A stretch of 43,659 nt of DNA, taken from Pelagibacteraceae bacterium (GTDB lineage: Bacteria > Pseudomonadota > Alphaproteobacteria > Pelagibacterales > Pelagibacteraceae). The DNA lies in NCBI GenBank assembly GCA_011526385.1, contig WTIW01000006.1, positions 1 to 43,659 of the forward strand, in the 5' to 3' direction. Positions 10,473 to 19,982 of the stretch are shown one piece after another. The notes under the pieces were generated by a model that had not been told where the DNA came from, searched no databases, and worked only from the letters and a program-made list of their open reading frames with translations. Made by a program: the position numbers and the translations under genes. The stretch's first letter is position 1; each line of letters begins with the position of its first letter.

Positions 10473-11115
10473 TCCGATAGGTCTAAGACTTGGAATTAAT
10501 AGAGGATGGGATTCCGTCTGGTATGCAAAGAAAAAAGATTTTGGAAACTATTTAATAGAAGATTTCAAAATTAGAGAATATATCAAAAAAAATGTAATTA
10601 ATTCAGGTGTATCAAAGGTAATGATAGAGAGAACATCAAAAAAATGTTTTGTAACTATTTATACATCAAGACCTGGATTTGTTATTGGAAAAAAAGGTAG
10701 TGATATTGAAAAAATTAAAGGCAAACTTTCAAATCTTACTACTAATGAGGTTGTTTTAAATATTAAAGAAGTAAAAAAACCAGAAACAAACGGTTATTTA
10801 GTTGCAGAAAATATAGCGCAACAACTTGTAAAAAGAGTTTCTTATAGAAGAGCCATGAAAAGAGCTATGCAATCTGCATTAAGATTAGGAGCAAAAGGCA
10901 TCAAAGTATCAGTAAGCGGTAGACTTGGTGGAAATGAAATAGCAAGAACAGAATGGCTTAGAGATGGAAGTATACCATCTCATACTTTAAGAGCGGATAT
11001 CGATTATGCGGAAGCAGAAGCGTTAACGACATATGGAATTATTGGAATTAAAGTTTGGATTTACAAAGGTGAAATATTCACAAAAGAATTTAGCCAAGAG
11101 AGGAATAAAGCATAA
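10456..11115 (+). CDS. rpsC: 30S ribosomal protein S3
   Basis: S3 forms part of the mRNA entry channel and the ribosomal helicase. It begins [29 protein letters not shown] domain follows with the GxxG-type loop in [20 protein letters not shown], and the C-terminal domain contains [31 protein letters not shown]. Length 219 is near normal. The start lies 17 bases inside rplV and is one of the few here with a real Shine-Dalgarno (GGAG, about 5 bases upstream of the ATG), which supports the overlapping start. Confidence 0.97.
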   Translation: MGQKVNPIGLRLGINRGWDSVWYAKKKDFGNYLIEDFKIREYIKKNVINSGVSKVMIERTSKKCFVTIYTSRPGFVIGKKGSDIEKIKGKLSNLTTNEVVLNIKEVKKPETNGYLVAENIAQQLVKRVSYRRAMKRAMQSALRLGAKGIKVSVSGRLGGNEIARTEWLRDGSIPSHTLRADIDYAEAEALTTYGIIGIKVWIYKGEIFTKEFSQERNKA

Positions 11116-11117
11116 AT

Positions 11118-11525
11118 ATGTTACAGCCAACAAGAACAAAGTTTAGAAAAGCTCACAAAGGAAGAATTCATGGTAATGCTTCAAGATGTAATTTAATGAA
11201 TTATGGTGCTTTTGGTTTAAAAGCTATACAGCCTGAAAGAGTAATATCTAAACAAATAGAAGCAGCAAGAGTTGCCTTAACAAGACATATGAAAAGACAA
11301 GGAAGAGTATGGACAAGAATGTTCCCAAATATACCCGTATCAAAAAAACCTACAGAAGTAAGAATGGGTAAAGGAAAAGGATCTCCTGAGTTTTGGGCTT
11401 GTAGAGTTAAACCAGGAAGAATTTTATTTGAAGTTGATGGTGTGTCAGAACAAATTGCAAGAGAAGCTTTGTATAAAGCATCTGCAAAACTACCAATAAA
11501 ATGTAAATTTATAAAAAGAATATAA
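11118..11525 (+). CDS. rplP: 50S ribosomal protein L16
   Basis: L16 binds near the A site and is a late 50S assembly factor. It has the family start [19 protein letters not shown], the [59 protein letters not shown] core, and normal length (135). Short spacers of 2 bases link it to rpsC and rpmC. Confidence 0.98.
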   Translation: MLQPTRTKFRKAHKGRIHGNASRCNLMNYGAFGLKAIQPERVISKQIEAARVALTRHMKRQGRVWTRMFPNIPVSKKPTEVRMGKGKGSPEFWACRVKPGRILFEVDGVSEQIAREALYKASAKLPIKCKFIKRI

Positions 11526-11527
11526 TT

Positions 11528-11716
11528 ATGAAAAAAAAAGAAATTAAAAAATTAACTAAAGAACAAGCTTTAAAAGATCTTGAAAAACTTAAAAAAGACT
11601 TGTTCAATTTTAGATTTCAAAAAGTTAACGGACAAGTGAAAAGTCCAGCAAAAATAAATGAAACTAAAAAAACAATCGCAAGATTGAAAACACTCATAGA
11701 GGTAAAAAATGCCTAA
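11528..11716 (+). CDS. rpmC: 50S ribosomal protein L29
   Basis: L29 is a small two-helix protein at the tunnel exit beside L23. The 62-residue sequence MKKKEIKKLTKEQALKDLEKLKKDLFNFRFQKVNGQ...KINETKKTIARLKTLI has the normal length and conserved FNFRFQ segment. Its last codons overlap the start of rpsQ by 8 bases. Confidence 0.95.
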   Translation: MKKKEIKKLTKEQALKDLEKLKKDLFNFRFQKVNGQVKSPAKINETKKTIARLKTLIEVKNA

Positions 11717-11945
11717 AAAAATATTAAATGGAGTTGTTGTAAGTGATAAGCCAAACAAAACTATTACAGTTATGGTTGAGCGAAAGTATCAACATCCAGT
11801 TTTAAAAAAAGTTATAAAAGCAAGAAAAAAATACAGTGTTCATGATGAAGAAAATAAATTTAAAAATGGCGATAAGGTTTCAATAAGAGAATGTAAGCCA
11901 TTTTCAAAATCAAAAAAATTTGAAGTTATTGGAGGAGCAAAGTGA
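11709..11945 (+). CDS. rpsQ: 30S ribosomal protein S17
   Basis: S17 is a primary 16S rRNA-binding protein with an OB fold. The sequence [69 protein letters not shown] matches the family in order and length (78). The ATG is preceded by GAGG at a suitable distance and lies within the end of rpmC. The stop overlaps the GTG start of rplN (GTGA). Confidence 0.97.
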   Translation: MPKKILNGVVVSDKPNKTITVMVERKYQHPVLKKVIKARKKYSVHDEENKFKNGDKVSIRECKPFSKSKKFEVIGGAK

Positions 11946-12310
11946 TACAGGTACAGACTGAATTATTTGTAGCAGATAACACTGGGGCAAAAAAAATTGA
12001 GTGCATAAAAGTACTTGGTGGATCTAAAAGAAGATATGCAAGTATTGGTGACACTATTGTTGTAGCCGTAAAAGAAGCAATACCAAAAGGCAAAGTTAAA
12101 AAAGGAGCTGTGCACAAAGCAGTTGTGGTAAGAGTTAAAAAAGGAATCCACAGAAATGATGGATCTAAAGTAAGATTTGATAATAATGCTGCTGTTCTTA
12201 CTGATGATAAAGGTGAACCAATTGGAACTAGAATTTTTGGACCTGTTACTAGAGAATTAAGAAGCAGAGGACAAATGAAAATAATATCTTTAGCACCAGA
12301 GGTACTTTAA
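11942..12310 (+). CDS. rplN: 50S ribosomal protein L14
   Basis: L14 forms an inter-subunit bridge and is the target of the RsfS silencing factor in bacteria. Recognised by [37 protein letters not shown] and [13 protein letters not shown]. Length 122 is normal. It starts with GTG rather than ATG: the site is preceded by a strong GGAGGA, overlaps the rpsQ stop by 4 bases, and gives the canonical N-terminus. Its stop overlaps rplX by one base. Confidence 0.97.
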   Translation: MIQVQTELFVADNTGAKKIECIKVLGGSKRRYASIGDTIVVAVKEAIPKGKVKKGAVHKAVVVRVKKGIHRNDGSKVRFDNNAAVLTDDKGEPIGTRIFGPVTRELRSRGQMKIISLAPEVL

Positions 12311-12555
12311 TGATTAAAAAAGGTTCAAAAGTTAAAATTCTAGTTGGAAAAGACAAAAATAAAGATGGCGAAGTAATGGAAATTGATAGAGCTAATAATA
12401 GAGCTAAAGTTAAAGGCGTTAATATGGTTAAGAAGCACGTCAAAACTACAAAAGAAAAAAAAGGTGGAATTATTTCTAAAGAAAATTTTATCCATATTTC
12501 TAACTTGTCAATTTTAGATGGCAAAAAAGAAAAAAAAGTTGAGGCTAAAAAATAA
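12310..12555 (+). CDS. rplX: 50S ribosomal protein L24
   Basis: L24 starts 50S assembly near the tunnel exit. The KOW-type region [44 protein letters not shown] is clear, followed by IHISNLSIL. At 81 residues it is shorter than E. coli L24 (104), with the C-terminal part after the strand IHISNLSI reduced to a Lys tail. It is coupled by one-base TAATG overlaps to rplN and rplE. Confidence 0.95.
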   Translation: MIKKGSKVKILVGKDKNKDGEVMEIDRANNRAKVKGVNMVKKHVKTTKEKKGGIISKENFIHISNLSILDGKKEKKVEAKK

Positions 12556-13109
12556 TGCAACCACGTTTAAAAGATTTAATAGTTAAAGAAATACAACCTA
12601 ATTTAAAAGAAAAATTTGGTTATAAAAATTTGTATATGGGGCCTCAAATACAAAAAATTGTAATAAATATGGGATTAGGACTAGACGGAAACGATGCAAA
12701 AATACTTAAATCTTGTGAAGAGGATTTAGCAAATATAACAGGACAAAAACCTGTGGTAACTAAATTTAAAAAATCTATTGCAAATTTCAAAACAAGAAAA
12801 AATACAAATGCTGGTTTAAAAGTTACATTGAGAAAAAACAAAATGTATGAGTTTATAGATAGACTAGTAAACATAGCCCTACCTAGAATAAAAGATTTTA
12901 GAGGCTTAAGTCCTAATGGATTTGATAAATTTGGAAACTATTCTTTTGGAATTAAAGAACATATTGTTTTTCCAGAAGTAAATTTTGATAAAGTGGATAA
13001 AATAAGAGGTTTAGACATTACAATTACAATTAAAACTATAGACAAAAACCATAGTTTTGAATTACTGAAACTTTTAAATTTCCCATTTATAGAAAAGAAA
13101 GGCAACTAA
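12555..13109 (+). CDS. rplE: 50S ribosomal protein L5
   Basis: L5 binds 5S rRNA in the central protuberance and contacts the P-site tRNA. The 184-residue protein shows [24 protein letters not shown], the [21 protein letters not shown] segment, and [34 protein letters not shown]. Length is normal for alphaproteobacteria. Its start overlaps the rplX stop; rpsN follows after one base. Confidence 0.97.
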   Translation: MQPRLKDLIVKEIQPNLKEKFGYKNLYMGPQIQKIVINMGLGLDGNDAKILKSCEEDLANITGQKPVVTKFKKSIANFKTRKNTNAGLKVTLRKNKMYEFIDRLVNIALPRIKDFRGLSPNGFDKFGNYSFGIKEHIVFPEVNFDKVDKIRGLDITITIKTIDKNHSFELLKLLNFPFIEKKGN

Positions 13110-13110
13110 T

Positions 13111-13416
13111 ATGGCAAAGTTAAGCGCAGTAAATAAAAATAATAAAAGAATTAAATTGTCAGATAAATTTTACAAAAAAAGACAGAAGTTAAAAAAGATT
13201 ATTATGGATAAAAAACTACCATTAGAGGAAAGATTTAAAGCTCAACAAAAATTATCTAAATTGCCGAGAAATTCCGCAAAAACAAGAGTAATGAATAGAT
13301 GTCAAATTACAGGAAGACCTCATGGCGTTTATAGAAAATTAAAAATATCAAGAATTGCTTTAAGACAGTTAGGTTTAGAGGGCAAAATTCCTGGTATGGT
13401 AAAGTCAAGTTGGTAG
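13111..13416 (+). CDS. rpsN: 30S ribosomal protein S14 (zinc-free type)
   Basis: S14 belongs to the 30S head. This is the longer 101-residue form without a CxxC zinc ribbon. It contains [52 protein letters not shown], the family signature and terminus. A single cysteine remains, so zinc binding is not expected. It is separated from rpsH by 10 bases carrying an AAAGGA ribosome-binding site. Confidence 0.97.
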   Translation: MAKLSAVNKNNKRIKLSDKFYKKRQKLKKIIMDKKLPLEERFKAQQKLSKLPRNSAKTRVMNRCQITGRPHGVYRKLKISRIALRQLGLEGKIPGMVKSSW

Positions 13417-13426
13417 AAAGGATATT

Positions 13427-13822
13427 ATGAGTTTAAGTGATCCAATAGGTGATATGTTAGCGAGAATTAAAAACTCGCAGATGAGAAGTCACAAAAATGT
13501 AGAACTTCCATCATCAAAATTTAAAATTAAAATTGCAGAAGTGTTAAAATCTGAGGGATACATCATAGATTACAAAGTATCTGATGATGAAAAAAAACCG
13601 AACTTAAAAATAAATTTAAAATATAACTTAGGTAATCCAGTAATAAGCACTATAGAAAGAGTTTCTAAACCAGGAAGAAGAATTTTTTCAAGCGCTGAAA
13701 GTTTACCTAAAATAAATAATGGTTTAGGAATAGCAATTGTATCTACACCAAAAGGTGTGATGACTGATATAGAGGCAAGAAAAAATAAAATAGGTGGCGA
13801 AATTATTTGTAAGGTATTTTAA
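13427..13822 (+). CDS. rpsH: 30S ribosomal protein S8
   Basis: S8 binds the 16S central domain. In E. coli it represses the spc operon by binding near rplE; no equivalent site can be claimed here. The sequence begins MSLSDPIGDMLARIKNSQMRSH and ends GLGIAIVSTPKGVMTDIEARKNKIGGEIICKVF, both diagnostic. It has a clear Shine-Dalgarno (GAAAGGA). Its stop overlaps rplF by one base. Confidence 0.97.
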   Translation: MSLSDPIGDMLARIKNSQMRSHKNVELPSSKFKIKIAEVLKSEGYIIDYKVSDDEKKPNLKINLKYNLGNPVISTIERVSKPGRRIFSSAESLPKINNGLGIAIVSTPKGVMTDIEARKNKIGGEIICKVF

Positions 13823-14361
13823 TGTCGAAAATAGGTAAAATTAATATTCCAATCCCAGAAAAAGTAAAAGTACTTTTAAGTGGAAATAATATAAATATTG
13901 AAGGTCCACTCGGAAAAAAATCATTAAACATTGATTTAGATATTTTTGATTTAAAAATCGATGAAGGAAAAGAAGTGTCAATCAAACCTAAGAAAATTGA
14001 TCAAAATTCTAAAAGACTATGGGGCATGAATAGAAGTTTATTAAATAATGCAATTATTGGTGCGAGCAAAGGTTATGAAAAAACACTAGAATTAGTTGGT
14101 GTTGGTTATAGAGCAGCTTTAAAAGGACAACAATTAAATATGCAACTTGGATTTAGTCACGATATTAACTTTGATATACCGCAGGGAATAAAAATAGCTG
14201 TAGAAAAACAGACAATTTTAAAAATTTCAGGTCCAGATAAGCAACAAGTTGGTATGGTTGCATCTCAAATTAAAAGTATTAGACCACCAGAGCCTTATAA
14301 AGGAAAAGGAATAAAAGAACAGGGTCAGTACATATTAAGAAAAGAAGGTAAAAAGAAATAA
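13822..14361 (+). CDS. rplF: 50S ribosomal protein L6
   Basis: L6 lies near the sarcin-ricin loop and the factor-binding site. The 179-residue protein begins [30 protein letters not shown]. The conserved C-terminal repeat is present: [45 protein letters not shown]. Length is normal. It is joined to rpsH and rplR by one-base overlaps. Confidence 0.97.
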   Translation: MSKIGKINIPIPEKVKVLLSGNNINIEGPLGKKSLNIDLDIFDLKIDEGKEVSIKPKKIDQNSKRLWGMNRSLLNNAIIGASKGYEKTLELVGVGYRAALKGQQLNMQLGFSHDINFDIPQGIKIAVEKQTILKISGPDKQQVGMVASQIKSIRPPEPYKGKGIKEQGQYILRKEGKKK

Positions 14362-14714
14362 TGAAAATAAGCACATTAGATAGAAAAAAATTCAGAGTAA
14401 GAAATAAACTTAAAAAAGTTTCAGGCAAGGATAGATTTAGGTTGAGTGTTTCTAGATCAACTAAAAATATAAGTGCTCAAATAATTGATGATGTAAACAA
14501 AGTAACATTAGTTTCAGCCTCATCAATTGAAAAAAATATAAAAGATCAAAAAAAATCTAAATCTGAGTTATCAACATTAGTTGCAGAGTCTCTTGCTAAA
14601 AAAGCTCAAGAAAAAAAAATAACAAAAGTATACTTTGACAGAGGTATTTATAAATATCACGGTAGAGTAAAAATTTTTGCTGAAACATTAAGAAAAAATG
14701 GAATGGAATTTTAA
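14361..14714 (+). CDS. rplR: 50S ribosomal protein L18
   Basis: L18 binds 5S rRNA together with L5. The 117-residue sequence has [20 protein letters not shown] near the N-terminus and [27 protein letters not shown] at the C-terminus, both typical. It overlaps the rplF stop by one base and is followed by rpsE after 3 bases. Confidence 0.97.
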   Translation: MKISTLDRKKFRVRNKLKKVSGKDRFRLSVSRSTKNISAQIIDDVNKVTLVSASSIEKNIKDQKKSKSELSTLVAESLAKKAQEKKITKVYFDRGIYKYHGRVKIFAETLRKNGMEF

Positions 14715-14717
14715 ATT

Positions 14718-15218
14718 ATGGAAAAGAATACAGATTTTTTAGAAAAATTAGTCCACATAAATAGAATTACTAAAGTTGTAAAAGGTGGAAGAAGATTTGG
14801 TTTTTCAGCTCTAGTAGTTGTAGGAAATCAAAATGGAAAAATTGGTATAGCTCACGCAAAAGCAAAACAAGTTCCTGATGCTATTAAAAAAGCAAATGAA
14901 TTAGCAAGAAGAAATCTTATACAAGTACCATTAAGAGAAGGTAGAACAATTCACCATGATATATTTGGAAAAGATGGAGCTGGAAAAATAAAGCTAAGAG
15001 CAGCTCCTAAAGGTACTGGAATAATCGCTGGAGGACCAGTTAGAGCTGTTTGTGAAGTTCTTGGAATTAAAGATATTGTTGCAAAATCATTAGGAACAGC
15101 AAATCCACACAATGTTATAAGAGCATGTATGAAAGCACTATCAAAACAAAATTCACCAAAAAACATTTCTGCATTAAGAAATAAAAAAATATCGGAAATT
15201 ATTGAAAAAAGAGGATAA
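14718..15218 (+). CDS. rpsE: 30S ribosomal protein S5
   Basis: S5 takes part in accuracy and the mRNA entry helicase. It has the N-terminal double-stranded RNA-binding-like fold ([48 protein letters not shown]) and the C-terminal domain KAAPKG-type segment [44 protein letters not shown]. Length 166 is normal. The stop overlaps the rplO start by one base (TAATG), leaving no room for rpmD, which usually separates these genes. Confidence 0.97.
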   Translation: MEKNTDFLEKLVHINRITKVVKGGRRFGFSALVVVGNQNGKIGIAHAKAKQVPDAIKKANELARRNLIQVPLREGRTIHHDIFGKDGAGKIKLRAAPKGTGIIAGGPVRAVCEVLGIKDIVAKSLGTANPHNVIRACMKALSKQNSPKNISALRNKKISEIIEKRG

Positions 15219-15679
15219 TGACTAATTTAAACACAACATCATCTGTAAAAATAAAAAAAATAAGAGTTGGCCGTGGTATTGGATCTGGAAAAGGCAAAAC
15301 ATCTGGAAGAGGCGTAAAAGGACAAAAATCTAGATCTGGTGTTGCAATAAAAAGTTTTGAAGGTGGTCAAATGCCACTTTATAGAAGATTGCCAAAAAGA
15401 GGTTTTAATCCAATCAAAAAGGGTAAAATTGCAAAAATAAATCTAGAATTACTCGAAAAGTTAATCGATGGAAAAAAGATTACTGCAGACAATAAAATTG
15501 ATCTTTCTTACTTAAAGAAGAGCAAAATTTTATCAAAATCTGTTACGCATTTTAAAGTCCTAGGAAACGGAGAATTAAAATCAAAATTAAATATTGAAGC
15601 AGATTTTTCATCAAAGTCAGCAAAAGAAAAAATTGAGAAAGTAGGCGGAAGTATATCAGTAAAAAATAAAAAAGATTAA
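15218..15679 (+). CDS. rplO: 50S ribosomal protein L15
   Basis: L15 is a late-assembly 50S protein with a long basic N-terminal extension. The Gly/Arg-rich RVGRGIGSGKGKTSGRGVKGQKSRSG followed by GGQMPLYRRLPKRGF is diagnostic. Length 153 is close to normal. Its start codon overlaps the rpsE stop and its stop overlaps the secY start. Confidence 0.97.
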   Translation: MTNLNTTSSVKIKKIRVGRGIGSGKGKTSGRGVKGQKSRSGVAIKSFEGGQMPLYRRLPKRGFNPIKKGKIAKINLELLEKLIDGKKITADNKIDLSYLKKSKILSKSVTHFKVLGNGELKSKLNIEADFSSKSAKEKIEKVGGSISVKNKKD

Positions 15680-16959
15680 TGAGCGCTTCAACTCAATCAC
15701 ACGATCTTAGAAACAGAATACTATTCACAATACTAATATTAGCTATCTATAGACTTGGTACCTTTGTCCCTTTGCCTGGAATTGATCCAGAGCAATTGCA
15801 AGTGATGATGCAAAGTAACCAAAAAGGTCTACTTGGTATGTTTAATGTATTTGCAGGTGGTGCTGTTAGTAGAATGGCAATATTTGCACTAGGTATCATG
15901 CCTTACATTTCATCATCAATTATAGTTCAATTATTAACAGGTGTTTCGGACTATTTTAAAAATTTAAAAGCTCAAGGTGAAATAGGAAGACAAAAAATTA
16001 CACAAATTACACGATACGGAACAGTATTACTTGCAACTATACAAGGATATGGTTTGGCGGTTGGATTAGAGTCTTCAGCAAATCTAGTAATTAATCCAGG
16101 TTTATTTTTCAAAGTTTCAACTGTAACAACTATAGTTGCCGGTACAATATTTTTGATGTGGTTAGGTGAACAAATTACTCAAAGAGGTATTGGAAACGGT
16201 ATCTCTTTAATTATATTCTCGGGCATTGTCGCTGAAATACCTAGAGCATTAGTTACAACTTTTGAATTAGGAAGAACAGGAGCAATTTCAACTGTAATGA
16301 TCATTGGAATATTTATACTTCTAGTTTTGACAATTCTTTTTATAGTTTTTATGGAGCGTGCATTAAGAAAAATACTTATAAATTATCCAAAAAGACAAAT
16401 GGGTAATAAAATGTATGGTGGAGATTCGTCTCATTTACCCCTAAAAATTAACTCTGCAGGAGTTATTCCAGCAATATTTGCTTCAGCTTTATTGCTATTA
16501 CCTGTTACATTTTCAAATTTTAATATTTCACAAAACGAAACTTTTTTGAATATAACTTCATACTTTTCTCAAGGTCAGCCGCTTTATATGATTTTGTATG
16601 CAAGTGGAATTATCTTTTTTACTTTTTTTTATACATCAATAACATTCAATCCAAATGAAACAGCAGAAAATTTAAGAAAATATGGTGGCTTCATACCAGG
16701 TATAAGACCAGGTGAAAGTACTGCTTTATATATTGATACAATTCTTACAAGATTAACTACGATTGGTGCTCTTTATTTAACCCTAGTTTGCTTAATGCCT
16801 GAGTTTTTAATTGCCAATTATCCAATCCCATTTTATTTAGGTGGAGCTTCCGTTCTAATCGTTGTTGTAGTTGCTATAGACACCGTAACACAGATTCAAA
16901 CACGTTTAATGAGCTCACAGTACGAGCAACTTATTAAGAAAACAAAATTTGGAAGATAA
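15679..16959 (+). CDS. secY: Protein translocase subunit SecY
   Basis: SecY is the channel of the general Sec translocase in the inner membrane; with SecE and SecG it exports proteins and inserts membrane proteins. The 426 residues show about ten hydrophobic segments. Diagnostic segments are FVPLPGIDPEQL, GMFNVFAGGAVSRMAIFALGIMPYISSSIIVQLL (plug/TM2 region), LGEQITQRGIGNGISLIIFSGI, and NPNETAENLRKYGGFIPGIRPGESTA. The protein lacks the longer N-terminus of some homologues. Translationally coupled to rplO by a one-base overlap; adk follows after 2 bases, and rpmJ is absent from this junction. Confidence 0.98.
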   Translation: MSASTQSHDLRNRILFTILILAIYRLGTFVPLPGIDPEQLQVMMQSNQKGLLGMFNVFAGGAVSRMAIFALGIMPYISSSIIVQLLTGVSDYFKNLKAQGEIGRQKITQITRYGTVLLATIQGYGLAVGLESSANLVINPGLFFKVSTVTTIVAGTIFLMWLGEQITQRGIGNGISLIIFSGIVAEIPRALVTTFELGRTGAISTVMIIGIFILLVLTILFIVFMERALRKILINYPKRQMGNKMYGGDSSHLPLKINSAGVIPAIFASALLLLPVTFSNFNISQNETFLNITSYFSQGQPLYMILYASGIIFFTFFYTSITFNPNETAENLRKYGGFIPGIRPGESTALYIDTILTRLTTIGALYLTLVCLMPEFLIANYPIPFYLGGASVLIVVVVAIDTVTQIQTRLMSSQYEQLIKKTKFGR

Positions 16960-16961
16960 TA

Positions 16962-17603
16962 GTGAACGTAATTCTGTTGGGTCCTCCTGGAGCTGGAAAA
17001 GGTACTCAAGCACAATTAATCGTAAAAAATCATAATTATTTCCAACTTTCCACAGGTGACTTGCTTAGAGCTGAAATTAAAAAAAAAACTAAAATCGGTG
17101 AAGAAATTGAAAATTTAATTTCTAAGGGAAATTTTGTTTCAGATGAAATAGTTGAAGATTTAATTAAATCAACTATTGAAAATTTAAAATTTAGAGATCG
17201 AATAATTTTTGATGGATATCCTAGAAATGTTATTCAAGCCAAAAAACTTGATGAAATTGTAAGACATTTTTCTCAAAAAATTGATTTAATAATTTTTTTG
17301 AACGTACCTCGAGATATAGTAAAAAAAAGAATTATGGGAAGAATGACATGTGAAAAATGCAATGTAACACTTAATGAATATTTTAACGTTGAAGAAATAG
17401 AGCTTCATCCATGTGGTAAAGAATTTCTCAAAAAAAGAAAGGATGATAAGGAGGAAATTTTAATGCATCGCTACGATACTTATATGAAAGAGACTAAACC
17501 AGTGCTAGATTTTTATGCTAATCATGACAAATTTAATGAGCTTGATGGTGCTATGAAAATGAGCGAAATATCTAATAAAATCAACGAAATTCTCAATGTT
17601 TAA
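16962..17603 (+). CDS. adk: Adenylate kinase
   Basis: Adenylate kinase interconverts AMP + ATP and 2 ADP in the cytoplasm. The P-loop GPPGAGKGT lies at residues 7-15, the AMP-binding STGDLLR at about 30-36 and FDGYPRN at 83-89. The 213-residue protein is the long form with a LID domain. The LID has C130-x2-C133 and C151, but the fourth position of the usual zinc site is Glu154. The start is GTG, which gives the canonical N-terminus MNVILLGPPG. As in other spc operons it follows secY. Confidence 0.97.
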   Translation: MNVILLGPPGAGKGTQAQLIVKNHNYFQLSTGDLLRAEIKKKTKIGEEIENLISKGNFVSDEIVEDLIKSTIENLKFRDRIIFDGYPRNVIQAKKLDEIVRHFSQKIDLIIFLNVPRDIVKKRIMGRMTCEKCNVTLNEYFNVEEIELHPCGKEFLKKRKDDKEEILMHRYDTYMKETKPVLDFYANHDKFNELDGAMKMSEISNKINEILNV

Positions 17604-17607
17604 GGCG

Positions 17608-17635
17608 TTGACTTTGAAAGAACTTCTTATATAAA
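17608..17635 (+). promoter_or_regulatory. Promoter of the alpha operon (rpsM-rpsK-rpoA-rplQ)
   Basis: TTGACT (17608-17613) is followed after 16 bases by TATAAA (17630-17635), in the 57-base gap between adk and rpsM. Transcription would start near 17642, about 20 bases before the rpsM ATG. It is the only gap above 11 bases between rpsL and the end of rplQ, which supports a dedicated promoter. Inferred from sequence alone. Confidence 0.55.
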
Positions 17636-17660
17636 AGGCACAATTTTTATCACATAAATT

Positions 17661-18044
17661 ATGGCTCGTATTGCAGGTGTAAACATACCACAAAATAAAT
17701 TAGTTCATATCGGACTAACTTATATATATGGGGTTGGAGATAAGTTTTCTAGCCAGATTTGTAAAGCATTAGATATACCAAAATCAAAAAGAGTAAACGA
17801 ATTAACTGATGATCAAATTTTAAAGATAAGAGAATATATCGATCAAAATTTTACAGTTGAAGGTGACCTAAGAAGAGAAAATTCTTTAAGCATAAAAAGA
17901 TTAATTGATTTAGCAACATATAGAGGATCAAGACATAGAAAAAAACTTCCTGTGAGAGGACAGAGAACAAGATGTAATGCAAGAACAAGAAAAGGTAAGG
18001 CCATTGCTATTGCAGGTAAAAAACTAACTCCACTTAAAAAATAA
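17661..18044 (+). CDS. rpsM: 30S ribosomal protein S13
   Basis: S13 contacts the P-site tRNA and forms bridges with the 50S subunit. The sequence [26 protein letters not shown], the [44 protein letters not shown] segment and the basic tail are diagnostic. Length 127 is slightly above E. coli (118). First gene after the putative alpha-operon promoter. Confidence 0.97.
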   Translation: MARIAGVNIPQNKLVHIGLTYIYGVGDKFSSQICKALDIPKSKRVNELTDDQILKIREYIDQNFTVEGDLRRENSLSIKRLIDLATYRGSRHRKKLPVRGQRTRCNARTRKGKAIAIAGKKLTPLKK

Positions 18045-18048
18045 TTAA

Positions 18049-18492
18049 ATGAAAAAAGAAACAACTGACAATAAAGCTCAAGCTAAAGATACATCTACAA
18101 AAAGTAAAAAAAGTTCTTATTCAAAAAAGAAAAAAGGAAAAAAAAATATTCTTAATGGAATAGCTTATGTTCAATCAACTTTTAATAATACTATAGTTTC
18201 AATAGCAGACACTAATGGTAATGTAATTTCATGGGCTTCAGCAGGGCAGAAAGGATTTAAAGGTTCTAGAAAATCTACTCCCTACGCAGCACAAGTTGCT
18301 GCTGATGCTGCGGCTGCTAAAGCACTAGAAGTTGGTATGAAGGTTTTATCTGTTGAAGTAAAAGGACCTGGGTCTGGAAGAGAAACAGCTTTAAGAGCCC
18401 TACAAGCAAGAGGATTCAAAATTATATCAATTAAAGATACAACGCCGATGCCTCATAATGGAACGAGACCACCAAAAAAAAGGAGAGTATAA
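18049..18492 (+). CDS. rpsK: 30S ribosomal protein S11 with Lys-rich N-terminal extension
   Basis: S11 lies on the 30S platform near the mRNA exit. The core ([57 protein letters not shown] ... [20 protein letters not shown]) and the terminus [14 protein letters not shown] are canonical. The ORF has an extension of about 20-25 residues rich in Lys, Ser and Thr before the core, giving 147 residues against 129 in E. coli. No internal ATG offers a shorter start before the core, so the extension is probably real. Confidence 0.96.
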   Translation: MKKETTDNKAQAKDTSTKSKKSSYSKKKKGKKNILNGIAYVQSTFNNTIVSIADTNGNVISWASAGQKGFKGSRKSTPYAAQVAADAAAAKALEVGMKVLSVEVKGPGSGRETALRALQARGFKIISIKDTTPMPHNGTRPPKKRRV

Positions 18493-19521
18493 ATGGAACA
18501 AACCGAAGTAAATACTAAAAATTGGAAATCATTAATAAAACCAACTAAGTTAGATGTTCAACTTAGTGATGATAAATCTCATGCAAAAATTATCGCTGAA
18601 CCATTAGAGAAAGGTTATGGTTTAACACTTGGAAATTCATTAAGAAGAATTTTACTCTCATCAATCAGGGGAACTGCTGTAACTGCAATTCAAATAGATG
18701 GTGTTTTACATGAGTTTACATCTATAAAAGGTGTAAGAGAGGATGTAACTGATATTGTATTAAATATTAAATCACTAGCACTCAAAAGTAATTCTGAAGG
18801 GTCAAAAAAATTAATTTTAGATGCCAAAGGTCCTGGTGAAATTAAAGCTTCAAATATTACTCCAGTGACAGATATAGAAATTTTAAATCCTGATCTTGTA
18901 ATATGTAATTTAGATGAAAATACAAATTTCCATATGGAAATGACTGTTGGTACAGGAAAAGGTTATGTTTCAGCAGAAATGAATAAGCCAGAAGAACCAC
19001 CATTAGGTCTTATACCTATAGATTCTTTATTTAGCCCAGTTAAAAAAGTTTCATATTCAGTAAGTACAGCTAGAGAAGGTAAAGCTCTTGACTACGACAA
19101 ATTAACTATGGAAGTTGAGACAAATGGATCAATTTCTGCAGAAGATGCCGTAGCCTATTCAGCAAGAATATTCCAAGACCAACTTGGAATGTTTGTAAAT
19201 TTTGATGAACCTCAAGAAGTAATCGTTAGAGAACAGCCTAGTGAACCAGAATTTAATAAAAACCTTCTTAGAAAAGTTGATGAACTGGAATTATCAGTTA
19301 GATCAATGAATTGTTTAAAAAATGATAATATCATTTACATAGGTGATTTAGTTCAAAAGTCAGAAGGTGAGATGTTAAGAACACCAAATTTTGGAAGAAA
19401 ATCTTTAAATGAAATTAAAGAAGTGCTTACAGGAATGTCACTATATTTAGGTATGGAGATACCAAATTGGCCACCAGACAATATAGCTGAACTTTCTAAG
19501 AAACTTGAGGAAGCAATTTAA
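18493..19521 (+). CDS. rpoA: DNA-directed RNA polymerase alpha subunit
   Basis: The alpha subunit dimerises to start RNA polymerase assembly, and its C-terminal domain contacts UP elements and activators. Visible features are the N-terminal [22 protein letters not shown] segment, the linker near residue 240, and a complete C-terminal domain ending in [27 protein letters not shown]. Length 342 is slightly above E. coli (329). The ATG is preceded by a good Shine-Dalgarno (AGGAGA), which is uncommon in this window. Its stop overlaps rplQ by one base. Confidence 0.98.
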   Translation: MEQTEVNTKNWKSLIKPTKLDVQLSDDKSHAKIIAEPLEKGYGLTLGNSLRRILLSSIRGTAVTAIQIDGVLHEFTSIKGVREDVTDIVLNIKSLALKSNSEGSKKLILDAKGPGEIKASNITPVTDIEILNPDLVICNLDENTNFHMEMTVGTGKGYVSAEMNKPEEPPLGLIPIDSLFSPVKKVSYSVSTAREGKALDYDKLTMEVETNGSISAEDAVAYSARIFQDQLGMFVNFDEPQEVIVREQPSEPEFNKNLLRKVDELELSVRSMNCLKNDNIIYIGDLVQKSEGEMLRTPNFGRKSLNEIKEVLTGMSLYLGMEIPNWPPDNIAELSKKLEEAI

Positions 19522-19961
19522 TGAGACACAAATTTGGTTATAAAAAACTAAATAGAACCTCAGAGCATAGAAAAGCTCTAATTAAAAACATGCTTAATTC
19601 TTTAATTAAATATGAGCAAATTACAACTACTTTACCTAAAGCAAAGGTGTTAAAACCTCAAGCTGACAAAATCATTACATTAGGTAAAAAAGATACACTT
19701 CAAAACACTAAAGCTCTTATATCGAAACTTCAGGATACAAAATCAGCTAATAAAGTAAAAAAAACGCTTTCTAAAAGATACGAAAATAGGAAAGGCGGAT
19801 ATACAAGAATAATTAAAGCTGGATTTAGATATGGTGACAATGCACCAATGGCTGTAATTGAATTTGTTGACCGTGATGTAGAGGCAAAAAGAGTTGATAA
19901 AAAGAAAAAAGATCCAAAAAAAGACGCAAGTACTGACCAGCCAAAAGTAGCTACTGCTTAA
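19521..19961 (+). CDS. rplQ: 50S ribosomal protein L17
   Basis: L17 lies near the tunnel exit. The 5' part is diagnostic: [44 protein letters not shown], followed by [26 protein letters not shown]. It has a C-terminal extension of about 25 residues rich in Lys and Asp. The last gene of the ribosomal supercluster; a 21-base gap to the next gene contains a TATAAT (19969-19974). Confidence 0.97.
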   Translation: MRHKFGYKKLNRTSEHRKALIKNMLNSLIKYEQITTTLPKAKVLKPQADKIITLGKKDTLQNTKALISKLQDTKSANKVKKTLSKRYENRKGGYTRIIKAGFRYGDNAPMAVIEFVDRDVEAKRVDKKKKDPKKDASTDQPKVATA

Positions 19962-19982
19962 ATAATTCTATAATATTAGTTA

